Origin: a virus
DNA length: 31,527 nucleotides
Virus record (IMG/VR): IMGVR_UViG_3300032236_000398
Coordinates: 1-31,527 of that record
Direction: 5' to 3' (one strand)
Both the position numbers and the translations under genes were made by a program. Below, piece by piece: positions 22,824-30,754 of this stretch. The number at the start of each line of letters is the position of its first letter. The stretch's first letter is position 1. Under the pieces are notes generated by a model, which saw nothing but the letters and a program-made list of their open reading frames with translations, had not been told where the DNA came from and made no database searches.

Positions 22824-23744
22824 TTACCTATAATAGCCGGAAGTCTGCGGGGAAATGTACTGGTTGGCCGTTTCAACATTCTGATCTGCCGCAATCGTGT
22901 AGGCTTCGTCGGCAATCGGCTTCAAACCCGACACCAGCGGAGGGTTCCACTGCATAGCAAGCCGATAAGCAAGCCCGGAAGCAAAAGCATCCAGCCACAA
23001 ATACGGAATTTCTACATTTTGGCCGTCTGAAAGAGCAGAGTCTTGGATTTGGCGGACGCGATAGTATTTCAACGACACTTCGTTGCCGTCTGGCGCTGGC
23101 CAAAGCGAAACTGTCGGTGAAAGCAGGCGATCAAACCAGAAAATAGTCGGGAAACCGGTCTGTTGCTTGTTTGGATACGACGCATATTCTGTGCGCGAAA
23201 CCGGCAAGATAATGCGGTCGATTTCAGTCGACGTCCCGGTCGTGCCGGTCGTGATATAGGCGTCCAAAATCACAACAGTGTTTGGGTTAACGCTATATGT
23301 CGGCGCTGGTGTCGGTGATGTAATCGTTCCGGCAACAGTCATCGTGCCGGTCGTTGTGCTGGCAAACGACACAGTGCCTGGGCCAGAGGCCGTAACGGTG
23401 TAAGTGTTGTTATAGGCGGTCGGCGTGACGCCAAGCACTGTGATGGAGCTTCCGACAGTGTAAATCGGCGTGTCCGGTGTTGCATATGTCAGCGTAACCG
23501 TCGATCCGGTCGCAGTCAGCGTCAAAATTGTCGGTGTTTGCGTCAAAGATACCGTGATCAGATCCACCGCCCACAGATTGACGCCCCTGTTGGCCCAATT
23601 GGCCAGCATAAGGTTTGACGCCATACGCGCCGACTCAAAATGTTCTTGAGCCAGCGCCGTATTGCGAACGCCAATCATGTTAAACGCATAGAGCGTCAGT
23701 TCACCAAGCGATGGATTGAAAGCATACGTCCCAGAGGTAGCCAT
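22824..23744 (-). CDS. Head-tail adaptor-like protein (P22 gp4-type) with Ig-like insert
   Basis: The 306-residue protein has the helical start LGELTLYAFNMIGVRNTALA and EHFESARMASNLMLANWANR. Its C-terminal part includes RTEYASYPNKQQTGFPTIFW, FDRLLSPTVSLWPAPDG, YYRVRQIQD and the helix WLDAFASGLAYRLAMQW. I recognise this set from podovirus adaptors of the P22 gp4 kind that dock to the portal. A foreign-looking beta unit (about 70-148: ITVLGVTPTAYNNTYTVTAS) interrupts the region between VDLITVSL and SVNPNTVVILDAY, where related proteins are continuous in my memory. The gene lies upstream of the zinc-ribbon gene. With the adaptor at 12977-13693, the phage encodes two adaptor-like proteins. Confidence 0.82.
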   Translation of the reverse strand: MATSGTYAFNPSLGELTLYAFNMIGVRNTALAQEHFESARMASNLMLANWANRGVNLWAVDLITVSLTQTPTILTLTATGSTVTLTYATPDTPIYTVGSSITVLGVTPTAYNNTYTVTASGPGTVSFASTTTGTMTVAGTITSPTPAPTYSVNPNTVVILDAYITTGTTGTSTEIDRIILPVSRTEYASYPNKQQTGFPTIFWFDRLLSPTVSLWPAPDGNEVSLKYYRVRQIQDSALSDGQNVEIPYLWLDAFASGLAYRLAMQWNPPLVSGLKPIADEAYTIAADQNVETANQYISPQTSGYYR

Positions 23745-23756
23745 AAAAACCCCCTA

Positions 23757-25772
23757 TTAGGACATTGCTTCCTGAGAAATCACAGATGCACCAACCGTGT
23801 TCGTCCCAAAGGTCGAAGACGTTGTAATGGCGATGGTCAGCAAGTCAGGAATGTTGCCCTGAATGTTGGTATAAAGCGGGAAGAACGTGGTCAGGTCAAA
23901 ATTTTGCAGACCGCCCGCTGGAAGCGGGGTGTTATACACCACTTCACCGCCGGAAACGGCTGTTGCCGACACGTCGCGTTCCACAAAGCTGTTCAGCGAA
24001 CCAAGAGAATACATGGTATTAAACGTCGCACCGGTCAAAGCAATCGGCGAATAGTAGGTCGACGCGATCAATTCCAATGTGCAGTTTGCTGAAGAGTAGA
24101 TGTTAAGAGTTTCAGGCAGCACCTGGCCGCGATCAATCACGCCGATGATGTAATTGCCGCTTGCCGCAGGCGTGTTGGCCATTGGGTACGGCAAAGCAGC
24201 GCTGCCAAGCACGTTGTCAACGACAGTCAAGGTCGTTGTTGTGTTAGCAATGACGCGGCCCATAGCACCCGTGCCAGAAGCGTACACAAGCGTACCGCCA
24301 GGCGTGCCGGAGCCACTTGCAACAGGATAAGTAAACGTCAAAGGCCCGGTGACAGTGATCTGATATGTGCCGTTTGGCGACCCGGTGGTCAGTGTGCCGC
24401 CGGAGAAAGTCAAATATCGGCCTGTTGTCAAAAAGTGAGGCGCCGATGTCGTCACCGTCACGACGTTTGCAGCAGCGGTAAAGCTGGCGGCAGTTGTCGA
24501 AGATCCACGCGACCAAACATATTTGCCAACCCACTGGTTCGCAGTCCAAGTTGCCGACGATGCCGTGATCACAGTGCCTGCGGTCATATACAAGGTGGTC
24601 GAAGACACGGTTTGGTTGACGCTAACCGTCCAAGTCGAACCAGCACCAGACCCGGAAAGGTTTGCCGTGATAACCGTACCAGCCGAAACACCGACACCGG
24701 TCACATATTGGCCGACAGCAACAGTGCCGGACGTTACAGTGCCGACGGTCAGGGTCGTGCCGGAGATGGTCGAAGTCGCCACCTGAGCAGCCAGGTTCGA
24801 TGACGCCGTGATCGCAGCGCCACCAGTAGGCAGCGTGCCGTTTGCACCGGAATAGCTGGTATCAACGCCATATTCGAGCGTACCCATCGCACGATAGCGA
24901 AACGACAGCAGCGGGAACCGGGTTGCAGATGCACCTGGCTGTCTTGCAGGAGTACCAGCAGCCTGGCCGTAGCCGTAAGTAAAGCCTCGCTGGGTGTCGA
25001 TCTTGCCTTCTGCAAGCACAGACACGCCATAATGGTACATTGAGCCTGCGGTAGACGTGCCGATGTTGCGAAGTTCATAACGAACAGGCAGGTTGCCGGT
25101 GCGCGACCAAGGGTTAGTTTGACCTGGCAAATTGGCAATACCGATCTGATGCAACACATAAGGCTCGCCGTTCAGCACAACGCCCCAGCGCAGCAGGCCA
25201 GCACCGTACCAGGCGTATTCAATGTAATACATCTGAATGTTGTTGAAATTCAGCAGGTTTTTAATGTTGTACGGGTCGGTCCAGTTTGGATAGGTAACAA
25301 TCGTATTGGTAATCGTTCCACCCACGTCAGAACGGTAAACAACGGACATGCCGTTCGGATTGGCCGATGTCGGATCGCTTTGTTCAAAGAAAATGCCGTT
25401 TGCATCGTCAAAGAAACCGACGCGCTGGCGCTGGTTGGTAACAGCCGCACCAAACACAAATCCGGTCGACATATAGATGGTTTTGCCTGGCTGATAGCGG
25501 ATATAGGGGCGCGTTTGACGGATAGCAGTATCACCAGCAGCAGACGTTACGCTCATTTGAATACCGCCCTGCGACGATACCTGCTGAATTGTTGCGCCGC
25601 CGGACACATACTGCTCCCAGCGCATTGGCTGGGTTCCGTATTCAAAATCTGCTTCAAACAAGTTTTGGCTTTCAGAAACCTTCTGCTTGCCAAGATTGTC
25701 ACGCAAACGCTGAGGGAGTTCAGAAAGTAGTGCCTGATCTGCCGCCGAAGAGCCTAAACTCAATCCAGACAT
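23757..25772 (-). CDS. Large virion structural protein with Ig-like inserts
   Basis: The 671-residue protein has a distinctive first part (SELPQRLRDNLGKQKVSESQ, then FEADFEYGTQPMRWEQYV and GFFDDANGIFFEQSD) that seems a large beta domain, possibly concanavalin-like, with RYELRNIGT and FPLLSFRYRAMGT near its end. Residues about 335-398 and 434-498 contain two inserted beta units (STISGTTLTVGTVTSGTVAV and VVTVTTSAPHFLTTGRYLTF with NGTYQITV). The C-terminal quarter returns to the original style. It lies between the beta-rich protein gene (25785) and the adaptor-like gene. It may be a minor capsid, collar or spike protein. No named family is certain. Confidence 0.82.
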   Translation of the reverse strand: MSGLSLGSSAADQALLSELPQRLRDNLGKQKVSESQNLFEADFEYGTQPMRWEQYVSGGATIQQVSSQGGIQMSVTSAAGDTAIRQTRPYIRYQPGKTIYMSTGFVFGAAVTNQRQRVGFFDDANGIFFEQSDPTSANPNGMSVVYRSDVGGTITNTIVTYPNWTDPYNIKNLLNFNNIQMYYIEYAWYGAGLLRWGVVLNGEPYVLHQIGIANLPGQTNPWSRTGNLPVRYELRNIGTSTAGSMYHYGVSVLAEGKIDTQRGFTYGYGQAAGTPARQPGASATRFPLLSFRYRAMGTLEYGVDTSYSGANGTLPTGGAAITASSNLAAQVATSTISGTTLTVGTVTSGTVAVGQYVTGVGVSAGTVITANLSGSGAGSTWTVSVNQTVSSTTLYMTAGTVITASSATWTANQWVGKYVWSRGSSTTAASFTAAANVVTVTTSAPHFLTTGRYLTFSGGTLTTGSPNGTYQITVTGPLTFTYPVASGSGTPGGTLVYASGTGAMGRVIANTTTTLTVVDNVLGSAALPYPMANTPAASGNYIIGVIDRGQVLPETLNIYSSANCTLELIASTYYSPIALTGATFNTMYSLGSLNSFVERDVSATAVSGGEVVYNTPLPAGGLQNFDLTTFFPLYTNIQGNIPDLLTIAITTSSTFGTNTVGASVISQEAMS

Positions 25773-25784
25773 AGTTAACCCCTA

Positions 25785-26477
25785 TTAGTATGGCGCAACG
25801 CCAAATTGCGTGAATGTCGCGGTAACAGAACCAGTCCCGTTTGTGATTGTCACTTTAGCATAAGCAGGGGAATACTGGTAGCTGCTCTGGACGTTGGTTG
25901 TAGCGGCAACGGCCTGGGCGTCCGACGTGTTAAGCCAGTTAACCAGGTAAGGCGCAACAGGGTTTGTCGGGCTGTTTGGATCTTGCAGCGTCTGCTGGAT
26001 GGTATAGGTGACTGTGCCGGACACAGTTGCCTGAATTGCCACCTGCGACAGCGTATAATCATCAAACCGAACCCAGCCGGAAGAGGCAGTGTTGTTGGTT
26101 CCAACCGTCAAAGACCCGGCAGCGGCAGCACTGATGGTGATGCTGGTGACGGTTTTGAAGTCGATGTTTGACACAGCCGTGCTGATATTGGGGCCGGTGA
26201 TCAATTCAGTGACCGGAGATCCGCTGTAATCAGTGCCAATAATTGTAAACGTCTTGGCGCTTTCGTTTGCAGTCGTTGTGATGACAACGCGCCGGGGATT
26301 ATCCAGCACAGCAGTGGTCGATGTGGTTGTAGCACCGGCCAATGACACGCCGGTGTTTACGGTCACAGCCGTCGCACCATTGAGCGTCAGAGCGCCAACA
26401 GCAGGGGTCTGAGAAAGGCAAATTGCGTTGAGGCTTGCCGAGGCAAGAGGGCCAACCGTTACTGTTACAGGGCGCAT
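25785..26477 (-). CDS. Beta-rich putative virion protein
   Basis: The start is set at 26477 (MRPVTVTVGPLASA, 230 residues) where GAGGT lies at good spacing and the upstream gene's stop ends two bases before; the longer frame reads into that gene. The protein is rich in Thr, Ala, Val and Ser, with strands such as PRRVVITTTANESAKTFTII and a GTDYSGSPVTELITGPN turn, which I recall from phage virion proteins that follow the capsid genes. No cysteine or membrane span. Its place just after the two small basic proteins suggests a capsid-surface or neck protein. Function inferred only. Confidence 0.8.
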   Translation of the reverse strand: MRPVTVTVGPLASASLNAICLSQTPAVGALTLNGATAVTVNTGVSLAGATTTSTTAVLDNPRRVVITTTANESAKTFTIIGTDYSGSPVTELITGPNISTAVSNIDFKTVTSITISAAAAGSLTVGTNNTASSGWVRFDDYTLSQVAIQATVSGTVTYTIQQTLQDPNSPTNPVAPYLVNWLNTSDAQAVAATTNVQSSYQYSPAYAKVTITNGTGSVTATFTQFGVAPY

Positions 26478-26478
26478 A

Positions 26479-26649
26479 TCATTTACCTCGTTTGTGTCCG
26501 GCTCTAGCAGCCGCAGCATTGTCTATCAAATTCGGATATGGCCTGCCAGCAGCGCGTGCGCGAGCCTTCGCCGACTGCACCTGTTTTTTGTCCAAATGCT
26601 TGTGTTCGTGGCCTTTAGAAAGTTTTTTGTCCCAAAATGGCTTTTCCAT
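26479..26649 (-). CDS. Small basic phage protein (KARARAAGRPYPNL motif)
   Basis: I set the start at 26649 (MEKPFWDKKLSKG, 56 residues) because it forms a TGATG overlap with the preceding stop; starts at 26658 or 26664 are possible. The protein is very basic and ends with SAKARARAAGRPYPNLIDNA and HKRGK. The AGRPYPNL element is one I recall from small proteins beside phage head genes. Its charge suggests DNA or RNA contact, perhaps as an internal head protein. Function unknown. Confidence 0.7.
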   Translation of the reverse strand: MEKPFWDKKLSKGHEHKHLDKKQVQSAKARARAAGRPYPNLIDNAAAARAGHKRGK

Positions 26650-26894
26650 CAGTGACATCCCCACTTTCTAAGAGATTTGTTGATCCGGCTGTCGGGATCA
26701 GCAGCGGCAGCAGATCCGGTGAGCTTGCGCTTCATTCCGGTCATACGCTCGCAAAAAGATTTGTGCCGGGAGTTATCAGCGTCTTTGGTAGGCGCTTTCA
26801 AATTGTGACCTTCAGCACGGGCGGAAGCCCGGCCTTTAGCGTTCAGTCCACCAGAAGGGTTTTTGCCTTCTTTACGCGTCCAAGCTGCTGTCAT
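26649..26894 (-). CDS. Small phage protein, DUF6321-like
   Basis: This 81-residue protein starts at 26894 with GAGGG five bases upstream, right behind the terminator at 26905-26935. The N-terminal half, AWTRKEGKNPSGGLNAKGRA then AEGHNLKAPTKDADNSRHKS, fits the DUF6321-type family of small phage proteins by recall. The middle has a charged FCERMTGMKRKL helix, and the end is SLRKWG. It has two cysteines. It is coupled by TGATG to the next small gene. The family is recurrent in phage late regions but has no known role. Confidence 0.8.
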   Translation of the reverse strand: MTAAWTRKEGKNPSGGLNAKGRASARAEGHNLKAPTKDADNSRHKSFCERMTGMKRKLTGSAAAADPDSRINKSLRKWGCH

Positions 26895-26904
26895 AACACC
26901 CTCA

Positions 26905-26935
26905 TTAAAGAAACGGGGGCTTTTACACCCCCGTT
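26905..26935 (-). terminator. Intrinsic terminator after the capsid block
   Basis: On the minus strand AACGGGGG and CCCCCGTT form a perfect 8-bp stem (26935-26928 and 26919-26912) with loop TGTAAAAG, followed by TTCTTT. It lies in the 57-base gap after the His-rich gene. It should reduce transcription of everything downstream relative to the capsid genes. Confidence 0.85.
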
Positions 26936-26951
26936 ACTCGCTGCAATGGGA

Positions 26952-27386
26952 TTAACCCATTGTTTCCATTTCAACCTTGTGACCTTTAGGGGTCGTGCCG
27001 TGACGGGCCGACGTAAAGGGGTTGTTTTCAGCAGCAGCACGACCACCGGACTTGCGTGGCTTGCGGCCAGCGTGGTGATGGGCGTGTTCGCCATGCACTT
27101 TACCAACATGCTTGTGGGCGTGATGGGCATGTGCCTTGCCGCCGTGCTTGCGCTTTGCGCGGCCACCGTGCTTGGCGTGCAGAGCCTCGGCTTCCTTCTC
27201 AGGATTGCCGTGGTTGTACTCCATAGGCTTGGACTTCAGGTCCATTTCGGCTTCGTCGACGCCCTTTTTGGCGGACTCGACTTTGCCACCGGCCTTACGG
27301 TGCTTTTTGGCGTGGTGAGCGTGATGTTCAGCGGTGTGGTGCGCCATACCGCCATGCTCGTGGTGATGTGCCTTATGACCTTTCAT
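26952..27386 (-). CDS. Histidine-rich basic phage protein
   Basis: The 144-residue product has about 28 histidines (near 19%), grouped in HHH, HH and HAHH clusters at residues 4-29 and about 85-115, mixed with Lys, Arg, Gly and Ala. The C-terminus is a distinct GRKPRKSGGRAAAENNPFTS element with a PKGHKVEME end that I recall from phage proteins lying just after the capsid gene. His clusters bind Ni, Zn or Cu, and the high charge suggests contact with packaged DNA. It lies between a virion protein gene and the terminator, so it is made at capsid-gene levels. Possible roles are DNA condensation, metal storage or pH-dependent ejection. None is proven. Confidence 0.85.
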   Translation of the reverse strand: MKGHKAHHHEHGGMAHHTAEHHAHHAKKHRKAGGKVESAKKGVDEAEMDLKSKPMEYNHGNPEKEAEALHAKHGGRAKRKHGGKAHAHHAHKHVGKVHGEHAHHHAGRKPRKSGGRAAAENNPFTSARHGTTPKGHKVEMETMG

Positions 27387-27397
27387 CGGTCTACTCC

Positions 27398-28669
27398 TTA
27401 GAAGTTGGCATACTGGGTGTTGCCAAACAGGCCAGCGGAAGAGCTGACGTTGTAAGGCTGGGGCGATTGACGAACCACATAACGATTGGTCCCGGTCGAT
27501 GGAGTCAAATTGACACCTGTCCCGTTTGACAGATCAATTGTCCCGCGAACGTCGCCAGTCGTGGCAGTCGGGTAGGTATTGTCAGCAGCAGTAAAGCCGG
27601 TGAAGTTGGTCACAGGCTGCAAGAGCGTCTTCGATGCCCCCGCCGCTGCCGTAAGTTCGCCCGACGAATCGGCGCGAATTGGCAACCCAACCAGGGCGCT
27701 TGTGCCTACGGAATAAGCGTGGGTCGTATCAGCCGTGCCGCCCGACAGGGTGACAGACTTGATATACTTGAACGCTTTTTTACCGGTGACGGTGCTGCCA
27801 GCCGAGAGAGTGGCAGTTTCAGTCATCGGGAAACCGTAAACATCATAACCAGCGCAGGTGATTGTGGTGTACGTCCCAGCAGTTGCGGCAGTATACGTCA
27901 AAGCGCGACCCAATACGGCCTGTGGGTTCCACAGGTTAAGCGTTCCAGCCTGCCCCTGGGGGATGGCGTTGGAAAGAACCGCATCAATAGCGTTATTCAA
28001 CGATGCCGTAACCGTGATCTGCGAACCGCTGGTCCCGGCTGTGAACGAATTACCGCTAACAGTGTAAGAACCAGTGAACCCAGTACCAGCGCCACCGTTA
28101 GAAAGGGTAGCACCAACAGTTGGACCAAAACCGGTGATGGTTGTGCCAGAAGGAATACCCGTGCCGCTGATAACCATGCCAATCGCCAGGGGGCCGTTAC
28201 CAGCCGTCGAAACGATCAGAGTGTTACCGGCAACGCCGGATGTTCCGTTAGAAACGTAACCGGTCACTGTGGCATAAGCATCAAGTGCCACAAAACCAGC
28301 GCCGCCATTGGTATCGACCGCGCCGGTGTCGGCACGAACGATCTGGCTTACAATCGAAACACCGGTTGTCGCCGAAGCGGAAGACACAAGCGTCAGGGTC
28401 GCCGACGTTGGGTTTGCCGAGGCAACAATCGCAGCAGAAGACACGGTGTAAGGAACAATGTTCAGGGTCGTGATGTTATCAAAACCGTAAAACATGCCCG
28501 TAAACGCGCCGAAATTCTGCCCGGCGATGTAGGTATAAGGGAGACGGGGATCAAGAATCCCCGCACCAGCGTAGAAAGCCGACGGCCCCAGCTCTGGATT
28601 GTACTCCAAAGGGTTGTACGGACTTTGCCCAAACGTAAGAAGGGGGCCGGAGAAAGTTGTGATAGCCAT
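27398..28669 (-). CDS. Putative virion structural protein with Ig-like insert
   Basis: The 423-residue protein begins with TFSGPLLTFGQSPYNPLEYN and contains PYTYIAGQNFGAFTGMFYGF, then beta-rich sequence. An insert-like unit (about 137-222: ISGTGIPSGTTITGFGPTVG, then GSYTVSG) resembles the modules in other virion proteins of this phage. The C-terminal part includes ALTYTAATAGTYTTITCAGY and VTGKKAFKYIKSVTLSGGT, and ends with YVVRQSPQPYNVSSSAGLF. It directly follows the major capsid gene, so it should be abundant; a second decoration or head-vertex protein is a fair guess. No Pfam-level identity is claimed. Confidence 0.82.
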   Translation of the reverse strand: MAITTFSGPLLTFGQSPYNPLEYNPELGPSAFYAGAGILDPRLPYTYIAGQNFGAFTGMFYGFDNITTLNIVPYTVSSAAIVASANPTSATLTLVSSASATTGVSIVSQIVRADTGAVDTNGGAGFVALDAYATVTGYVSNGTSGVAGNTLIVSTAGNGPLAIGMVISGTGIPSGTTITGFGPTVGATLSNGGAGTGFTGSYTVSGNSFTAGTSGSQITVTASLNNAIDAVLSNAIPQGQAGTLNLWNPQAVLGRALTYTAATAGTYTTITCAGYDVYGFPMTETATLSAGSTVTGKKAFKYIKSVTLSGGTADTTHAYSVGTSALVGLPIRADSSGELTAAAGASKTLLQPVTNFTGFTAADNTYPTATTGDVRGTIDLSNGTGVNLTPSTGTNRYVVRQSPQPYNVSSSAGLFGNTQYANF

Positions 28670-28684
28670 AGTCTATCTCCGATC

Positions 28685-29599
28685 TTAGAAGGTTGGGAAG
28701 CTGCCGAAAATGGAGCGCCAGTTGTAATAACCGAAAGAGTAACGCTCGTAGCCCTTAACCAGCAGGTTGTCCGTCACGAAGTCGACTTGCATGTCTGTTT
28801 CAAACTTAACGCGTTCCATATAGGACAGGCCGTCAATGTTTGTGAGCAGGAACCAAGCATACTGCGAGGTCAAGAAGTCGTTTGTCATATAGCCTTCGGA
28901 CAAGCCACCGGCTGTCGTGAGCAACGCGTTGACGTCATTATCTGCTGTGCCGGGACGCAGTTCAGTCTTGGTCAGACGAATTGCAACTGGCTCCAACTGA
29001 GGCGGAACGATCAGCTTCTTGGCGCGTGCGAACACCTTCAGACCGGCCTGGTCCTTGAACGCTGTACGGATCTGAATCATTGCGTTAAGCAAAGTCGATT
29101 CGTTCAGGTCAACCTGGGTGGTTGGGGTGTTGGCAACAGTGCCGCCGTCAATAGGATGCGAAGCAGAGCAAAGAGCCACGCCGTCACCGCCAACAGAATT
29201 GTTGTAGGTGGTTGCGTTGTTCAGGATGCTTGCACCGTAGATTTCTTTGGTCTGCTGGAACGCTTCCACCAGGCCAAGGTTCGACGGATGAAACTGGGTT
29301 TTGTAGACGTTATCGTCGATGGCTTTACGGGTGATGGCATAACCAAGACCGAGTTCGGTATGTTCCTGGTTGTACACATAACGCTCGCCAGCGCCGTTAT
29401 CAAAAGCAGTCTGACCGCCTTCAGTCTTCAACTGGGCCAGGCCCAAGAAGCGCAGTTCAGCGGTACGTTCCAAGGCCAGCTTGGACTCATGCTTCGTGAA
29501 GATCTTGTCGTACTGGGACGGGATCATCTCGTACTTGCCTTCGATACCACGAAGACCGGGCAGGAGAAGATCTTTAATCGCCGAAAGATTGACAGCCAT
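28685..29599 (-). CDS. Major capsid protein (HK97-fold, Mu gpT-like group)
   Basis: The 304-residue product shows an N-terminal helix region (LLLPGLRGIEGKYEMIPSQY), an E-loop-like stretch (FLGLAQLKTEGGQTAFD), and the spine helix VEAFQQTKEIYGASILNNAT. It then has CSASHPIDGGTVANT, the pair FKDQAGLKVFARAKKLIVPP and LEPVAIRLTKTELRPG, and an A-domain-like C-terminus ending in YNWRSIFGSFPTF. This order is that of the Mu gpT-like major head subunits. The size (33 kDa) is normal, with no long N-terminal scaffold domain visible, so scaffolding should come from another gene. The AGGGAG site precedes the ATG. It lies after a decoration-like gene in the block between the two terminators, fitting high expression. 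It would form the icosahedral shell. Confidence 0.85.
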   Translation of the reverse strand: MAVNLSAIKDLLLPGLRGIEGKYEMIPSQYDKIFTKHESKLALERTAELRFLGLAQLKTEGGQTAFDNGAGERYVYNQEHTELGLGYAITRKAIDDNVYKTQFHPSNLGLVEAFQQTKEIYGASILNNATTYNNSVGGDGVALCSASHPIDGGTVANTPTTQVDLNESTLLNAMIQIRTAFKDQAGLKVFARAKKLIVPPQLEPVAIRLTKTELRPGTADNDVNALLTTAGGLSEGYMTNDFLTSQYAWFLLTNIDGLSYMERVKFETDMQVDFVTDNLLVKGYERYSFGYYNWRSIFGSFPTF

Positions 29600-29613
29600 T
29601 TTACCTTACTCCC

Positions 29614-30585
29614 TTAGATGCCAGCAAGAGACTTCATCATGGAGTTGTTAAACCCAACGACGATCTTGTTGTAAGCGGTTGTGCTATCGTTTCCGTTGAT
29701 GGAAACCAGCGGGCTAGTCGCGCCAGGGACATAGTTGGCAAGACTGATGATGCGGAATGGCAGGAAGTTGTTGGCAACCGCACCCGCGTTCGAGTTTGCA
29801 ATCAGCGAGTACTGATCAGCGAAGTAGGTCGACAGGCCGTTCGCGGTGTTACCGAGAGTTTCACCGGTTGCGGTCGAGTCATTGTAGTTGAAGCCAATGT
29901 TCTGACCGACCGAAGCCAAACCAACCGCTGTTGCAGTGGTGTTGGAGTTCGCCGTCTGCACGATAAACTGTGCGTTCGGATCGGTGATAACATAAGCCTG
30001 CACGTCGCCGTTTGCGTCAGCGCCGGGCCAATAGTTGGACCAAACGGTGCGCTTCTGCGAGGTCGACAGGTACTTACAACCAACAAACACACCAGCAATC
30101 GGGGTATACAGGGTGACAACACCCGAAGCCGTCGAAGTTGCGTTGATCGTTGCACCGGCATTGGCGCAAACGATGGTGGTCGAAGTTGCGGAAGTGACCT
30201 GGTAAGTGCCGTTCAGGTTGCCCGAAGACATAGTTGAGCCGACGATGGTGATGTAGGAACCAATCGGGGCTGTGAAAGCGTTCGGGGAAGAAGGCAGGTT
30301 GCCAGAGGTTGAGGTGGTTGGAGCCGTAATAGTTACGGTCAACGCGCCGGTCGTGGAGTTGGTGGTGATGGCAGTCGCGCCAACAGTCAACGTGATAGGG
30401 CCATAAGCCTGGTTGATGTAGCCAGTGCCGACACCGGTTGTACCGGCGGACATCACTACGGGATCACCAAAGAAAATCGGAGTGGTATTGCCCGAAGCAA
30501 TAGCCATTGTGGTCTGTTCGTACGATGGAGTCGTACCAGTGCCTTGATACTGCTGAAAACCGTTTGGCGCAAAGGTATTTGCCAT
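29614..30585 (-). CDS. Capsid decoration-like virion protein with Ig-like insert
   Basis: The 323-residue protein opens with NTFAPNGFQQYQGTGTTPSY and EQTTMAIASGNTTPIFFGDPVV, which I recall from phage proteins encoded just upstream of the capsid gene. It ends with a beta domain (VGCKYLSTSQKRTVWSNYWP, then YVITDPNAQFIVQ and VGQNIGFNYND). Between them, residues about 62-162 contain a Thr/Gly/Ser-rich unit with YITIVGSTMSSGNLNGTYQV, a likely inserted Ig-like module. AAGGAG lies eight bases before the start. It is the first gene after the candidate promoter, so it should be made in large amounts along with the capsid protein. A shell-stabilising or decorating role is inferred. Confidence 0.82.
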   Translation of the reverse strand: MANTFAPNGFQQYQGTGTTPSYEQTTMAIASGNTTPIFFGDPVVMSAGTTGVGTGYINQAYGPITLTVGATAITTNSTTGALTVTITAPTTSTSGNLPSSPNAFTAPIGSYITIVGSTMSSGNLNGTYQVTSATSTTIVCANAGATINATSTASGVVTLYTPIAGVFVGCKYLSTSQKRTVWSNYWPGADANGDVQAYVITDPNAQFIVQTANSNTTATAVGLASVGQNIGFNYNDSTATGETLGNTANGLSTYFADQYSLIANSNAGAVANNFLPFRIISLANYVPGATSPLVSINGNDSTTAYNKIVVGFNNSMMKSLAGI

Positions 30586-30593
30586 GACGGGTT

Positions 30594-30609
30594 CTCCTTT
30601 TTACAGGAG
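30594..30609 (-). promoter_or_regulatory. Hairpin masking the ribosome site of the decoration-like gene
   Basis: On the minus strand CTCCT (30609-30605) can pair with the AGGAG ribosome site (30598-30594) across a six-base loop. A five-pair stem is weak but could reduce initiation when ribosomes are scarce. Confidence 0.35.
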
Positions 30610-30622
30610 GTTCCAATCATCG

Positions 30623-30671
30623 CACACCGAGGCGACTAGAAACCGGAAAGGGCTAACTCTTCACACCGAGG
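30623..30671 (-). repeat. Two direct copies of CCTCGGTGTG in the leader
   Basis: On the minus strand CCTCGGTGTG occurs at 30671-30662 and 30632-30623, 39 bases apart, in the leader between the candidate promoter and the decoration-like gene. It could be a protein or RNA-binding site, but two copies of ten bases could also be chance. Confidence 0.4.
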
Positions 30672-30698
30672 AAGAGACTTCACATGGAAGCATTGCAG

Positions 30699-30727
30699 AA
30701 AATAGACGGGTTCGTACATAAAGTAAA
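30699..30727 (-). promoter_or_regulatory. Candidate sigma70-type promoter for the capsid block
   Basis: On the minus strand TTTACT (30727-30722) and TATTTT (30704-30699) match the -35 and -10 consensus at four of six positions each with the ideal 17-base spacing. The -35 overlaps the tail of the terminator. The predicted transcript would start near 30692 and carry a leader of about 107 bases. Confidence 0.35.
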
Positions 30728-30747
30728 GCCCCCCATCTCTGGGGGGC
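30722..30747 (-). terminator. Intrinsic terminator before the capsid block
   Basis: On the minus strand GCCCCCC (30747-30741) and GGGGGGC (30734-30728) form a seven-pair GC stem with loop AGAGAT, followed by TTTACTTT. It lies just after the stop of the 202-residue gene. The 169-base intergenic gap 30586-30754 holds this terminator, the candidate promoter, the leader repeat and the ribosome-site hairpin. Confidence 0.85.
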
Positions 30748-30754
30748 CATATTC

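Noticed and set aside
27719-29617. A 632-codon open frame on the plus strand
   Set aside because: It lies antisense across the capsid protein gene and part of its neighbour, which have clear domains and ribosome sites. Its translation is rich in Arg, Cys and Ser without any motif, as expected of a shadow frame.
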